A DNA stretch of 49,291 bases from Limnohabitans planktonicus II-D5 (GTDB lineage Bacteria > Pseudomonadota > Gammaproteobacteria > Burkholderiales > Burkholderiaceae_C). Position 1 is the first letter of the stretch; every line of letters begins with the position of its first letter. Location of the stretch: positions 1 to 49,291 of the forward strand of contig NZ_LFYT02000031.1 in assembly GCF_001270065.2 (NCBI RefSeq), given 5' to 3'. Position numbers and translations under genes: made by a program. This document shows positions 8,038 to 14,626 of the stretch, one piece after another. The notes below the pieces were generated by a model. The model saw nothing but the letters and a program-made list of their open reading frames with translations, did not search any database and was not told the origin of the DNA.

Positions 8038-8514
8038 TCAGAGTGAGGCCGCCAGCGCTGCGAGTTGGTCAGTGGCGATGCCCCAGCCGATGTGAAAGCC
8101 CATTTGGTCGTGTGAGGCGCAGTCTTCTGCGCTCCAGTGCCGGGCGCGGGCGGTGTAGCGCGTCTGGCCACCTTCGACTTCAAAAGTCAGCACGCAGGTG
8201 AAAAACGGTTTGGCCGAGGGTTGCCAGTCGCCCGTGTAAGCGTCAGTGAACACCAACCTCTCATCGGGCAACACCTCCAAATAAACACCCAGGTTGGGCA
8301 CCTCGGTGCCGTCTGGGCCTTGCATCGTGATGCAGCTGGCCCCGCCGGGGCGCACATCCATCTCGGCGTGGATGGTTTTCCAGGGCGGCGGCGTGAACCA
8401 CTGCACGATCAGTTCAGGCTCCGTCCAGCAACGAAACAAGTTGTGGCGCGGCACATCGATCAGCCGCGTGAGCACCAACTCACGGGTATCGGCAGCGGGG
8501 GAATTTGCGGTCAT
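8038..8514 (-). CDS. SRPBCC/AHSA1-domain protein
   Basis: 158 residues from the ATG at 8514, chosen because CAGGA lies 8 bases upstream; an in-frame ATG three codons earlier lacks good spacing. Family features are LIDVPRHNLFRCWTEPELIVQWFTP near the N-terminus, VRPGGASC in the middle, and GFHIGWGIATDQLAALA at the C-terminal helix. AHSA1-like START-superfamily proteins form a hydrophobic cavity that binds ligands; many lie next to ArsR regulators, but none is present here. The ligand is unknown. The gene ends just past the REP array and its inverted flank. Confidence 0.8.
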   Translation of the reverse strand: MTANSPAADTRELVLTRLIDVPRHNLFRCWTEPELIVQWFTPPPWKTIHAEMDVRPGGASCITMQGPDGTEVPNLGVYLEVLPDERLVFTDAYTGDWQPSAKPFFTCVLTFEVEGGQTRYTARARHWSAEDCASHDQMGFHIGWGIATDQLAALAASL

Positions 8515-8597
8515 GAATGGCATCCTGTAAGGGGTGGAAGGCGGTGGACAGGCGGCTGCCTGTTGAACAGGCACAGTGTGCCAGACCGCATGGAATC

Positions 8598-8660
8598 AGG
8601 GTTTGCGCGGATGTCCACGGCCTTGTCCACAGCTTCATGCACAGACGGACGGGACAACTT
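8598..8660. repeat. 63-bp intergenic repeat, copy 2
   Basis: Second copy of the sequence at 7321-7383, in the same orientation and of the same length. It lies between the AHSA1 gene start and the 3' end of the flavoprotein gene. The conserved half is CCACAGCTTCATGCACAGAC; the variable half keeps GGA and TCC blocks. Confidence 0.7.
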
Positions 8661-8663
8661 TCT

Positions 8664-9290
8664 TCACAGCGTCTGCCGGTACCGCTCCAACATCTGTGCC
8701 TGCGTTTCGGCTTCAATCTCTTCGCCCTTGAAGGCACGAATCTGATCGCGCATCATCTCGCCCATGCTGGGCAATTGCACCCGGTCGGTGTGGCGAGAGG
8801 CGTCCCACAGCTGTGATCGCATCAGCGACTTGCCGCAGTGCAGATACACCGACTCCACCGACACGCGAATCGCCAGTGCTGGGGTGCGCCGGGGGTCTGC
8901 ACACAGCGCCAGGTCGGCCGGGTCGGTGGACAGCACGGCGCGGCCATTGACGCGCAAAGTCTCGTCAAAACCCGGCACCAAGAACAGCAAACCCAGCCGC
9001 CCAGTGGCGATGATGTTCTCCAGCGTGTCCAGCCGGTTGTTGCCAGGCGCATCTGGCACCAAGAGCGTCTGCGCGTCGAGCACCTTCACAAAACCCGGCT
9101 CACCCCCGCGAGGCGACGCGTCCATGTGCCCGTGCGCATCGCTGCTGGCCAGCACCACAAACGGCGACAAGCCAATGAACTGCATCGCATGTGCGTCGAG
9201 TGCCGGGATTTCCTTTTTTAGCGAACGCTCACGGGCGGGGCCGAAGAGCTGGCGCAGGGCGGGGAGGGTGGTGATGTGTGTGGCGGTCAT
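8664..9290 (-). CDS. Pyridoxamine 5'-phosphate oxidase-like FMN-binding protein
   Basis: 208 residues starting at the ATG at 9290. The segments FVVLASSDAHGHMDASPRGG, VPDAPGNNRLDTLENI, RLGLLFLVPGFDETLRVNG and VYLHCGKSLMRSQLW follow the split-barrel flavoprotein fold of the PPOX-class family that includes mycobacterial MSMEG_1061-type proteins. Members bind FMN or F420 and usually act as small-molecule oxidoreductases, not as true PdxH. The start codon overlaps the DUF2442 gene stop by 4 bases. Just upstream sit two palindromes (9315-9348) like those at the start of the MNT gene at 13489, so this gene may have captured a toxin-antitoxin promoter region. Confidence 0.8.
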   Translation of the reverse strand: MTATHITTLPALRQLFGPARERSLKKEIPALDAHAMQFIGLSPFVVLASSDAHGHMDASPRGGEPGFVKVLDAQTLLVPDAPGNNRLDTLENIIATGRLGLLFLVPGFDETLRVNGRAVLSTDPADLALCADPRRTPALAIRVSVESVYLHCGKSLMRSQLWDASRHTDRVQLPSMGEMMRDQIRAFKGEEIEAETQAQMLERYRQTL

Positions 9291-9658
9291 GGGCGGGTGC
9301 TGTGTTCAGGCGAAATACCCAAATTGGGTGGGTTCATGCCCAATTTGGGTTGGTTGAGCGCGGGGCACGATCCATAGGTGGTTGCGCTTTTGCGAAATCG
9401 TTTTGATCCGGCGGTGGATTTGACGGCATGAGACAGCTCATAAAGCCGAATTGCTGAAAGTTCCAACCCATTGGGCCAGCAGAGTGCACCGGCATCGACA
9501 AAACACCTTGAAAAATAAGCCGGGTCACGCAAAGCCTCCAATAATGGGCCTTGATGGTCGGCTAAGTACCGGGCTCCATCAAAAACGCCCTGCGTAGGGT
9601 GGCTGAAGGTCAGTTCCAACTGATGGGCTGCAATGGTCTTTACGTCAAGCAACTTCAT
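9287..9658 (-). CDS. DUF2442-family protein, copy 1, with fused foreign C-terminal tail
   Basis: 123 residues from the ATG at 9658 (a GTG immediately upstream is also possible). Residues 1-~80 (VKTIAAHQLELTF, GVFDGARYLAD, GALCWPNGLELS) match the DUF2442 protein at 15211-15465 almost residue for residue. DUF2442 genes commonly sit downstream of a DUF4160 gene as a toxin-antitoxin-like pair. Copy 2 ends shortly after SHAVK, whereas this copy runs on about 40 more residues; the end of that tail (MNPPNLGIS) reads like the first codons of an MNT-type antitoxin gene, so the tail looks like a recombination product. The DUF4160 partner is reduced to a 44-bp scrap upstream. Confidence 0.75.
   Translation of the reverse strand: MKLLDVKTIAAHQLELTFSHPTQGVFDGARYLADHQGPLLEALRDPAYFSRCFVDAGALCWPNGLELSAIRLYELSHAVKSTAGSKRFRKSATTYGSCPALNQPKLGMNPPNLGISPEHSTRP
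9315..9348. promoter_or_regulatory. Two operator-like palindromes 21 bp apart
   Basis: ACCCAAATTGGGT (9315-9327) and GCCCAATTTGGGT (9336-9348), centres 21 bp apart, two helical turns. The same layout occurs at 13469-13502 across the start of the HTH/nucleotidyltransferase gene. They lie about 25-58 bases upstream of the flavoprotein start codon. Read on the minus strand, the second block encodes ATG and codons resembling an MNT gene start, so this is probably the left-over promoter end of such a gene. Confidence 0.55.
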
Positions 9659-9698
9659 CACGGTCGGCTTCTTGTATGCGGTCAAGGGCTTCAAAGTG
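9655..9698 (-). pseudogene. Remnant of the 3' end of a DUF4160 gene
   Basis: The minus strand reads HFEALDRIQEADRD, matching HFEPLDRIQGADRD at the end of the DUF4160 gene at 15458-15724. The rest of the gene is missing: the remnant begins at the stop codon of the upstream HTH antitoxin, whose last codons use the remnant's first bases. It marks a deletion or replacement that removed about 75 codons. Confidence 0.65.
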
Positions 9699-10017
9699 TA
9701 TGCGCTTTGAGCACTTGCATGAGCACTTTGGGCTGTTGCTCCGCAATCGTGATCAGGGTCTGCGCTGCGCCGCTGGGTTGTCGGCGACCTTGCTCCCAGT
9801 CTTGCAAGGTGCGCACAGAAACGCCGAGCAGGCTGGCGAATTGGCTTTGAGAGAGGCCGGATTTCAGCCTGGCCTTGACGACGGGTGGTACGTCAATCTT
9901 GGCGACGACTTTGCCTTTGCCAGCTTTGATGTCGCGCACGGCTTGCAACAGCTCCGCGCCAAGGTCACGTTGGGCGTCGCGTTCTTGGAGTTGTTTTTCA
10001 GTCAGCGGCATTTTCAA
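9691..10017 (-). CDS. HTH (Xre-type) antitoxin of a RelE/HigB-like pair
   Basis: 108 residues. The C-terminal half holds a helix-turn-helix: LSQSQFASLLGVSVRTLQDW followed by EQGRRQPSGAAQTL. An N-terminal segment of charged helix (EKQLQERDAQRDLGAELLQ) precedes it. This layout matches antitoxins of the NadS/HigA type, in which the toxin gene comes first; here the broken toxin frame overlaps the antitoxin start by 20 bases. It would bind and repress its own promoter upstream of the toxin gene. Its last codons (KAHTL) come from the DUF4160 remnant, so its natural C-terminus may differ slightly. Confidence 0.8.
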   Translation of the reverse strand: MKMPLTEKQLQERDAQRDLGAELLQAVRDIKAGKGKVVAKIDVPPVVKARLKSGLSQSQFASLLGVSVRTLQDWEQGRRQPSGAAQTLITIAEQQPKVLMQVLKAHTL

Positions 10018-10317
10018 GCTCCTGTTTCAATTGCCTCAAAACATCGGAGGTGATGTTGTCTCGCACCGATTTGCCATAAATGAGCATCAACCAGACTTCC
10101 CCGTTGGCCGTACGGTTGAAGTAGATCACGCGGCTTCCGCCGCGTTTGCCCATGCCCGGCCTCGACCAGCGAGTTTTCCGCACGCCACCCGATCTCGGCA
10201 CCACGTCACCGGCTTCGGGATTGAACGCGATATGCGCGAAGAATTCATCTTTTCTTTTTCTGTCCAATAGTCAGACCATTGGCTTTGGAAGAGAGGCGAT
10301 TCGACGATGGTGAGCAT
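9998..10317 (-). pseudogene. RelE/HigB-like toxin gene with a frameshift
   Basis: From the ATG at 10317 the frame reads MLTIVESPLFQSQWSDYWTE, typical of the toxin N-terminus, then leaves frame in an A-rich stretch (GAAAAAGAAAAGATG) near 10240-10257. The other frame continues with DEFFAHIAFNPEAGDVVP, WSRPGMGKRGGSRVIYF and LMLIYGKSVRDNI to a stop at 9998, which is the rest of the toxin. One missing base explains it. Restoring the frame would give about 106 residues, the usual length. Such toxins are translation-dependent mRNA endonucleases. The A-run does not form a standard -1 slippery heptamer in the zero frame, so inactivation is more likely than programmed shifting. Confidence 0.75.
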
Positions 10318-10388
10318 GCGTGAAATCCTGTGTGATCATACGGCTTTGCCGTATTTTGTGACAACGGTAAGTCGCCATTTTCAGTGAG

Positions 10389-10801
10389 CTAAAACCCCGA
10401 CCCCAGCTCACTCAAAAACGCCCGCTCCTCGGGCGTGGACGGGCGGCCGAGGATGGCAAAGATTTGGAATGAAAGGGTGGGGGTAGCGGCCAAAGCGATT
10501 GATGATGGCTTGGTGGCGCTGCTCGAAGCGCAGGGTGTCTTCCATGCGCGGTTGCGCAAACAAGAGGGCGGCTTGGGTGTGCACCAGGGCGGATTCGCTG
10601 TGCATGTAGGGCATATAGGCAAAGCTGCGCTGCGCCAAAGGCAGGCTGCGGTCTTGCCCACTGGCCACCAGCTCTTGCGCCAGCGCCAAGGCCAGCGCGT
10701 CTTGCGCAAAGGCTTGGGGGGTGTCGCGGTACACATTGCGCGAGAACTGGTCGAGCACCAAGACCTCGGCCAAACGCCCCTCGGGCGTGGTGCGCCAGCT
10801 C
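10389..10801 (-). pseudogene. DUF924 gene copy 1, 5'-truncated and frameshifted
   Basis: The minus strand encodes WRTTPEGRLAEVLVLDQFSRN through NRFGRYPH, nearly identical to residues ~49-155 of the intact DUF924 gene at 11843-12382. About 48 N-terminal codons are gone: the frame instead begins ATGAGCTGGCGC at the 3' end of the addiction-module antitoxin gene. Near 10453-10475 an extra stretch of about 13 bases relative to the intact copy shifts the frame, although the 3' end (STPEERAFLSELGSGF) and its stop codon at 10389-10391 are still there in the other frame. It is not expected to be functional. Confidence 0.8.
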
Positions 10802-11024
10802 ATGCCGTTTTGACTTGGTATTTGGCAATGACTTCATTCAAGAGGATGGCTTGCACCTCACCCCGGCGATAGGCCGAAAGACGTGATTCGGCCTCTTGTG
10901 CCCATTGCGCATCCAGGGAGTCGTCCCGCTCTTCCAATGTGTCCAGTATCTGATCGACCATAGCCATGCGCTCCTCGGGGGGCAGTTGTAATCCTTGATC
11001 GCAGAATTGTTTGGCGGTTGGCAT
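10800..11024 (-). CDS. Addiction-module antitoxin (RelB/StbD-like 'addiction module' family), orphan
   Basis: 74 residues from the ATG at 11024, which has GGAG 6 bases upstream. The sequence LPPEERMAMVDQILDTLEE and AQEAESRLSAYRRGEV is characteristic of the short 'addiction module component' family whose partner is a RelE/ParE toxin encoded just downstream with an ATGA overlap. Here the stop overlaps an ATG (ATGAGCTGGCGC, reading MSWR) as expected for that toxin, but the frame passes directly into DUF924 sequence. The toxin gene has therefore been lost after about four codons, leaving an antitoxin without its cognate partner. Confidence 0.8.
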   Translation of the reverse strand: MPTAKQFCDQGLQLPPEERMAMVDQILDTLEERDDSLDAQWAQEAESRLSAYRRGEVQAILLNEVIAKYQVKTA

Positions 11025-11156
11025 GTGGGACTCCAAAGGGCGATGGGAAAGTCAGTTTAGCGAAGCTCAGCGCACATGGAAATTTAAGCCGTTATCTGAA
11101 CCAAGTTACGCAGCATGGTCGCATCACAGCGCGAGGGTTAAAACCCCGACCCCGGC

Positions 11157-11504
11157 TCACTCAGAGACGAAGGAATCGAGCTGAATTTTCAGTGTGGGCA
11201 GGGCTGTTTGCAACGTGTCCCAAACCACGGCCAGGTCGATGTCGAAATAACCGTGTGCAATGCGGTTGCGCATGCCGCGCATGCTTCGCCATGGAATTTC
11301 TGCATGCTCTGCGGCAAATTCAGGGTGCTGGTCCATGACCTTTGTGGCCGCTTCACCCAAAACGATCAAGCTCATCACCACCGCCTGCTGGGTGCGCTTG
11401 TCCTGCTCGAAATCGGGCTGCGCCATGCCTTCTGTGAAGGCCTGTGCGTCAGCGATCGCTTGGCGCATGTGGCCCAAGTAATCGGGCAAACGGTTGATCT
11501 TCAT
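11157..11504 (-). CDS. hepT: HepT-like HEPN ribonuclease toxin
   Basis: 115 residues. The HEPN active-site motif Rx4HxY is visible as RNRIAHGYF near residues 82-90, preceded by the family helix SLIVLGEAATKVMDQHPE and the PWRSMRGMRN segment. HepT toxins are HEPN-fold RNases neutralised by an MNT nucleotidyltransferase that adenylylates the conserved Tyr. The start overlaps the stop of the mntA-like gene by 4 bases, the usual order and coupling. The stop codon lies in a sequence block (about 28 bp) shared with the ends of the DUF924 genes, so its 3' flank was probably exchanged by recombination. Confidence 0.88.
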   Translation of the reverse strand: MKINRLPDYLGHMRQAIADAQAFTEGMAQPDFEQDKRTQQAVVMSLIVLGEAATKVMDQHPEFAAEHAEIPWRSMRGMRNRIAHGYFDIDLAVVWDTLQTALPTLKIQLDSFVSE

Positions 11505-11791
11505 AGCGGGCGGGCTTCTTGCATCACCGCATCCCGAAACTTGGGCGGCAAGTCTTTGGGTGTGAGCACATCCACGGACACACCCAACAAGGTTTGCAAT
11601 TCGTCTTGCAAGCCACCCAGATCAAACAGCGTGGTGCCGGGCAGAGGGTCTACCAACAAATCCAAGTCGCTGCCATCAATGTCATCGCCGTGTAAAGCCG
11701 ACCCAAACACGCGCGGGTTCGCCACGCGATAACGGGCTGCGGCTTGGCAGACGGCGTCGCGGTGTTGGCTGAGTGCTTGGGATGGTCGCAT
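11501..11791 (-). CDS. mntA: MntA-like nucleotidyltransferase antitoxin
   Basis: 96 residues. It carries the minimal nucleotidyltransferase signature GSxxxxxxxxxxDxD as FGSALHGDDIDGSDLDLLVD (G-S then D-L-D), and a third acidic position near VSVDVLTPKDL. These proteins transfer AMP to the Tyr of the HEPN toxin and so switch it off. The gene is first in a two-gene unit and overlaps hepT by 4 bases. All catalytic residues expected of an active antitoxin are visible, and the toxin motif is intact as well, so this is one of the few apparently complete pairs in the block. Confidence 0.88.
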   Translation of the reverse strand: MRPSQALSQHRDAVCQAAARYRVANPRVFGSALHGDDIDGSDLDLLVDPLPGTTLFDLGGLQDELQTLLGVSVDVLTPKDLPPKFRDAVMQEARPL

Positions 11792-11842
11792 GGGGTGTAG
11801 TTTAAAGCGATTGACCAGCGCTGCCCATTCAAGGGAGATGGC

Positions 11843-12382
11843 TCAAAACCCCGACCCCGGTTCACTCAAAAACGCCAACTCCTCGGGCGTGGACGGGCGG
11901 CCGAGGATGGCGTTGCGGTGGGGGTAACGGCCGAAGCGATTGAGGATGGCTTGGTGGCGCTGCTCGAAGCGCAGGGTGTCTTCCATGCCTGGTTGCGCAA
12001 ACAAGAGGGCGGCTTGGGTGTGGACCAGGGTGGACTCGCTGTGCATATAGGGCATGTAGGCAAAGCTGCGCTGCGCCAAGGGCAGGCTGCGGTCTAGCCC
12101 ACTGGCCACCAGCTCTTGCGCCAGCGCCAAGGCCAGCGCGTCTTGCGCAAAGGCTCCGGAGGTGTCGCGGTACACATTGCGAGAGAACTGGTCGAGCACC
12201 AAAACCTCGGCCAAACGCCCCTCGGGCGTGGTGCGCCAGGCAAACAACTCACACCGCGCAGCCGCGGCCAGCGTGGCGCCGAAGCGGGTGCGGATGGCTT
12301 CGTCCAAGGCGGGGTCTTTGGCGAAGTGGTGCTTGGGGGTGAGTTCGGTGAACCAGAAGTGGAGGATGGAGTGGGGTTGCAT
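11843..12382 (-). CDS. DUF924-family protein, intact copy
   Basis: 179 residues, the usual family length. Family features: ILHFWFTELTPKHHFAKDPA at the N-terminus, VLVLDQFSRNVYRDT, FAYMPYMHSES and NRFGRYPHRNAILGR. DUF924 proteins are small alpha-helical, TPR-like proteins of unknown function. Its last ~55 bases (codons for TPEELAFLSEPGSGF plus stop) recur in whole or part at five other junctions in 10.4-15.9 kb, and a truncated copy lies 1.5 kb away in direct repeat. It appears to be the parent of those scraps. Confidence 0.8.
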   Translation of the reverse strand: MQPHSILHFWFTELTPKHHFAKDPALDEAIRTRFGATLAAAARCELFAWRTTPEGRLAEVLVLDQFSRNVYRDTSGAFAQDALALALAQELVASGLDRSLPLAQRSFAYMPYMHSESTLVHTQAALLFAQPGMEDTLRFEQRHQAILNRFGRYPHRNAILGRPSTPEELAFLSEPGSGF

Positions 12383-12447
12383 GTGAACAATGCTCCAGCT
12401 GCAGGCGGCGCTGTCGAGAACGCCAGCGCTGTCGCGGGCATGGCTGT

Positions 12448-12867
12448 TCAGTCAGGGGATTGAAGGGCGATCAAAACGCGTTGGGCGGCGGCGATCAGAT
12501 CGGTGACCAGGCGTGCATCGACATCCATCATGCCTTCGTACTCGCCCAGGTTGCGCTTGTTGTGACACAAGTCCAGCACCCGCCAAACCTCAGGCCCCAG
12601 CCCCAGTGTGTGGGGCAATGCCTGAAAGACGATGTAGCGGTTGCTCGGGCGAAAGCCTTTCTTTCGCAATGCAGCCAAACACAAGGCGTGTGCAGCGTTG
12701 TAGGCCAGATCAAAGCGGCTTTCCAACGCCAGTGTGGCGCTGGCTGCATCGATCAAGCGGGTGCTGCCCGTTCGCAGCAAGCCTGCGATTTCGGCGGCGT
12801 CGGGTGGCTCAGCTTTGAGCGAGCCGCTGGGGCCGCTCAGGTTTTCAAGTGGGGTGGGTGGGCTCAT
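12448..12867 (-). CDS. HEPN-domain protein paired with an MNT gene
   Basis: 139 residues. The helical HEPN core is visible in RFDLAYNAAHALCLAALRKKGF, followed by the region CHNKRNLGEYEG. In this HEPN branch the usual Rx4-6H reads RNLGEYEG, with Glu in place of His, as in SAV_6107-like members; RNase activity is thus less certain than for HepT. It overlaps the upstream HTH/nucleotidyltransferase gene by 23 bases, the typical coupled arrangement, and would form a complex with that protein. The N-terminal ~25 residues are Pro/Gly-rich and probably disordered. Confidence 0.75.
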   Translation of the reverse strand: MSPPTPLENLSGPSGSLKAEPPDAAEIAGLLRTGSTRLIDAASATLALESRFDLAYNAAHALCLAALRKKGFRPSNRYIVFQALPHTLGLGPEVWRVLDLCHNKRNLGEYEGMMDVDARLVTDLIAAAQRVLIALQSPD

Positions 12868-13489
12868 GTTGCGGTGACTCCTCCTGGCCGATCAGCCATA
12901 TCTTTGGCTGTTGCATCACGCGGTTGATGAAGGCATTGTCACCCAGCTGGCGGGCTTTGAAGTCGGTTGCTGAGTAAATGGCAGGGTTGATTGGGCGCCC
13001 AAGTGTTTGGCTGGCGGGCTCCAGCACCGCAAACACATCGCCATAGCCCAGCGTGTCGCTGACCAGCAGCACATCCACATCGCTGGCGCTGGTGTCTTGC
13101 TGCTTGGCCATGGAGCCAAACACAAACGCCAGCGAAATTTGCGCCGCAATCGGCAAAAGTGCCGTACGCAGCACATCGGCCAGACCCATGGTTTTGAGCA
13201 CCAGAGCGCGCAACTCGGCAAACACGGGCGAAGCTGCGTTGGCCTGAAAGTGTTTTTGGTTGCCCTGTTTGCGCACCGTGAGCAAACCCGCTGCAGCCAG
13301 ATCGGCCAATTCGCGCTGCACGGCCCCTGCGCCCGACTGAGCCAAGCCAATGACTTCGTTGGTGTAGAAGCTGCGGTCCGGCGCAACAAACAGCACGGCC
13401 AGCACGCGCTGACGCACCTTTGAAAACAGCGCGTCGGCGATGGAAGAGGTGATTGAAGTGGCATTCATACCCATAATGGGTTTGATCAT
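12845..13489 (-). CDS. Winged-HTH plus MNT nucleotidyltransferase protein
   Basis: 214 residues from the ATG at 13489. Residues ~15-85 form a winged helix (RVLAVLFVAPDRSFYTNEVI, GAVQRELADLAAAGLL), and residues ~115-145 hold the MNT motif FGSMAKQQDTSASDVDVLLV. The fusion combines DNA binding, probably autoregulation, with nucleotidyl transfer onto the HEPN partner encoded downstream. The start at 13489 rather than the ATG at 13468 is preferred because the scar at 9305-9350 preserves an equivalent ATG at the same place relative to the palindromes. The palindromes 13469-13502 overlap the start and are likely its own operator. Confidence 0.78.
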   Translation of the reverse strand: MIKPIMGMNATSITSSIADALFSKVRQRVLAVLFVAPDRSFYTNEVIGLAQSGAGAVQRELADLAAAGLLTVRKQGNQKHFQANAASPVFAELRALVLKTMGLADVLRTALLPIAAQISLAFVFGSMAKQQDTSASDVDVLLVSDTLGYGDVFAVLEPASQTLGRPINPAIYSATDFKARQLGDNAFINRVMQQPKIWLIGQEESPQHEPTHPT

Positions 13490-13502
13490 ACCTTATTTGG
13501 GT
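13469..13502 (-). promoter_or_regulatory. Operator-like double palindrome at the MNT gene start, with -10-like TATGAT
   Basis: ACCCATAATGGGT (13469-13481) and ACCTTATTTGGGT (13490-13502), centres 21 bp apart. The minus-strand hexamer TATGAT (13485-13490) lies between them and could serve as a -10 box, although it also includes the start codon of the longer reading frame; which role is real cannot be settled by eye. The layout is the same as at 9315-9348. Confidence 0.5.
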
Positions 13503-13582
13503 ATTTTTTGGAGTGTCAGAGCATTTGAGTTGTTAGGAGCTAAAACCCCGACCGTCTGCGTATAGCGTGTGGGTTTATTGTT

Positions 13583-13879
13583 TCAAGCCACCCGCTTCAA
13601 AGACAGCTTGACGGTGTAACCCAACTTCGCCGCCACATTGACGAGTGCGTCGAGCGTGAATTTGTGGGTGCGGCCCTTCACCAGATCGTTCATGCGCGGT
13701 TGGCTGATGCCTGCGCGTTGTGCGGCCTCGGCTTGGGTGATGTCGAGTTTGAGGATGACCTTGCGGATGTGCGAGACCAAATCGGCACGCAGCAGCAGGT
13801 TTTGTGCTTCGGGTTCGGCAAAGCCAAGGTCGTGAAAAACGTTGTCGCTGCCAACGACCATTTTCAGTTTGTTGCTCAT
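13583..13879 (-). CDS. HigA-like Xre-family antitoxin
   Basis: 98 residues. The HTH is clear: LDITQAEAAQRAGISQPRMN followed by DLVKGRTHKFTLDALVNVAA. The N-terminal part (FHDLGFAEPEAQNLLLRADL) is the typical lead-in of the small HTH antitoxins encoded downstream of RelE/HigB toxins. Its start overlaps the toxin stop by 4 bases. It should neutralise the toxin and repress the pair's promoter. Downstream, at 13541-13556, a 16-base block (GCTAAAACCCCGACC) matches the DUF924 3' end. Confidence 0.85.
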   Translation of the reverse strand: MSNKLKMVVGSDNVFHDLGFAEPEAQNLLLRADLVSHIRKVILKLDITQAEAAQRAGISQPRMNDLVKGRTHKFTLDALVNVAAKLGYTVKLSLKRVA

Positions 13880-14214
13880 GACTGTTTGCCTGCCTTTCTT
13901 GTGTTCAGCAATGCTTTGTAACGGTTGTGCGCTAACTCCAAATCGGGTGCGGCGGTCTTCTGTGTCTTCTTGACGAAAGCATGAAGCACATAGACCGCCA
14001 CTGAAAACTTGGCCGCGTAAATCACTCTGTACTGGTTGCCTGATCGCACCCAGATCTCGAAAACGCCAGCGCCCACGGTCGTCATGGGTTTGAAGTCGCT
14101 GGGCATCAAACCGTTTTGAATCTGTCGCAACTCCGTACCCACCATGGCCCGAGCTTCATCGGGGAATTCTCTGACCGCATTGAGACTGGTGCCTAGCCAA
14201 TGGATGCGTTTCAT
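13876..14214 (-). CDS. RelE/HigB-like toxin (Gp49-like)
   Basis: 112 residues. The segments IHWLGTSLNAVREFPDEAR, GAGVFEIWVRSGNQYRVIYA and VYVLHAFVKKTQKTA are the hallmark of the phage Gp49/HigB2-type toxin family, which cleaves mRNA at the ribosome. It is the first gene of the pair, overlapping its HTH antitoxin by 4 bases. The frame is full length and undamaged. The promoter should lie between 14215 and about 14280, where AT-rich sequence (TTTTATATCCGTTTTGATAA on the plus strand) differs from the surroundings. Confidence 0.85.
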   Translation of the reverse strand: MKRIHWLGTSLNAVREFPDEARAMVGTELRQIQNGLMPSDFKPMTTVGAGVFEIWVRSGNQYRVIYAAKFSVAVYVLHAFVKKTQKTAAPDLELAHNRYKALLNTRKAGKQS

Positions 14215-14287
14215 TTTATATCCGTTTTGATAATTTAGGGTGTTGCAATTGTCTTAACAATAAACGATTGGCTTGGGTCCGTCCAAG

Positions 14288-14342
14288 GCTAAACCCCCGA
14301 CCCTGGCTCACTCAAAAACGCCAGCTCCTCAGGCGTGGACTC
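14288..14342. repeat. DUF924 3'-end scrap at the RES junction
   Basis: On the plus strand GCTAAACCCCCGACCCTGG, then CTCACTCAAAAACGCCAGC and TCCTCAGGCGTGGACTCG. This is the last ~55 bases of the DUF924 gene, in the same orientation as the copies at 10389 and 11843. It replaces the C-terminal part of the RES toxin gene. Confidence 0.75.
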
Positions 14343-14614
14343 GTCACCAGCGACTTGCGGGCCAAGTCGTCGAGCGAGCGGCTGTGCACATCGCGCCGAA
14401 AAATCGACTCGTACAAGGCTGTGTGCTCGCCGTCGGCCAGATAGGCTGTGGCCTCGGACGGCAAGCAAAAACGCCCCGATTGCAAACCGGTGGGTGCCAA
14501 CAACAGGCCGTTGATTCGCACGCTGGTTTTGCGCGCACGCGTCAGCTGCACGCGGTGAAAGGTCTGGCCCGGGGCCAGCTCAAGAATGGGTGGATGCAGG
14601 TCTTTGAATTCCAT
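14312..14614 (-). pseudogene. RES-domain toxin, C-terminally truncated by DUF924 sequence
   Basis: The frame from the ATG at 14614 encodes PGQTFHRVQLTRARKTSVRI, GRFCLPSEATAYLADGEHTA and LYESIFRRDVHSRSL, the N-terminal half of a RES-domain NAD+-degrading toxin (conserved Arg and Tyr/Glu positions visible). After LVTS the frame runs into the DUF924 3' end out of frame and stops after nine foreign residues, for 100 residues in total against roughly 150 or more in the family. The conserved C-terminal Ser region is lost, so activity is unlikely. The antitoxin gene directly upstream is still intact. Confidence 0.75.
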
Positions 14615-14626
14615 GGAAAGAGGCAG

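Noticed and set aside
10240..10257. Programmed -1 ribosomal frameshift in the RelE-like toxin
   Set aside because: The A-rich run does not present an X-XXY-YYZ heptamer in the zero frame and no downstream pseudoknot is evident; a simple deletion is more likely.
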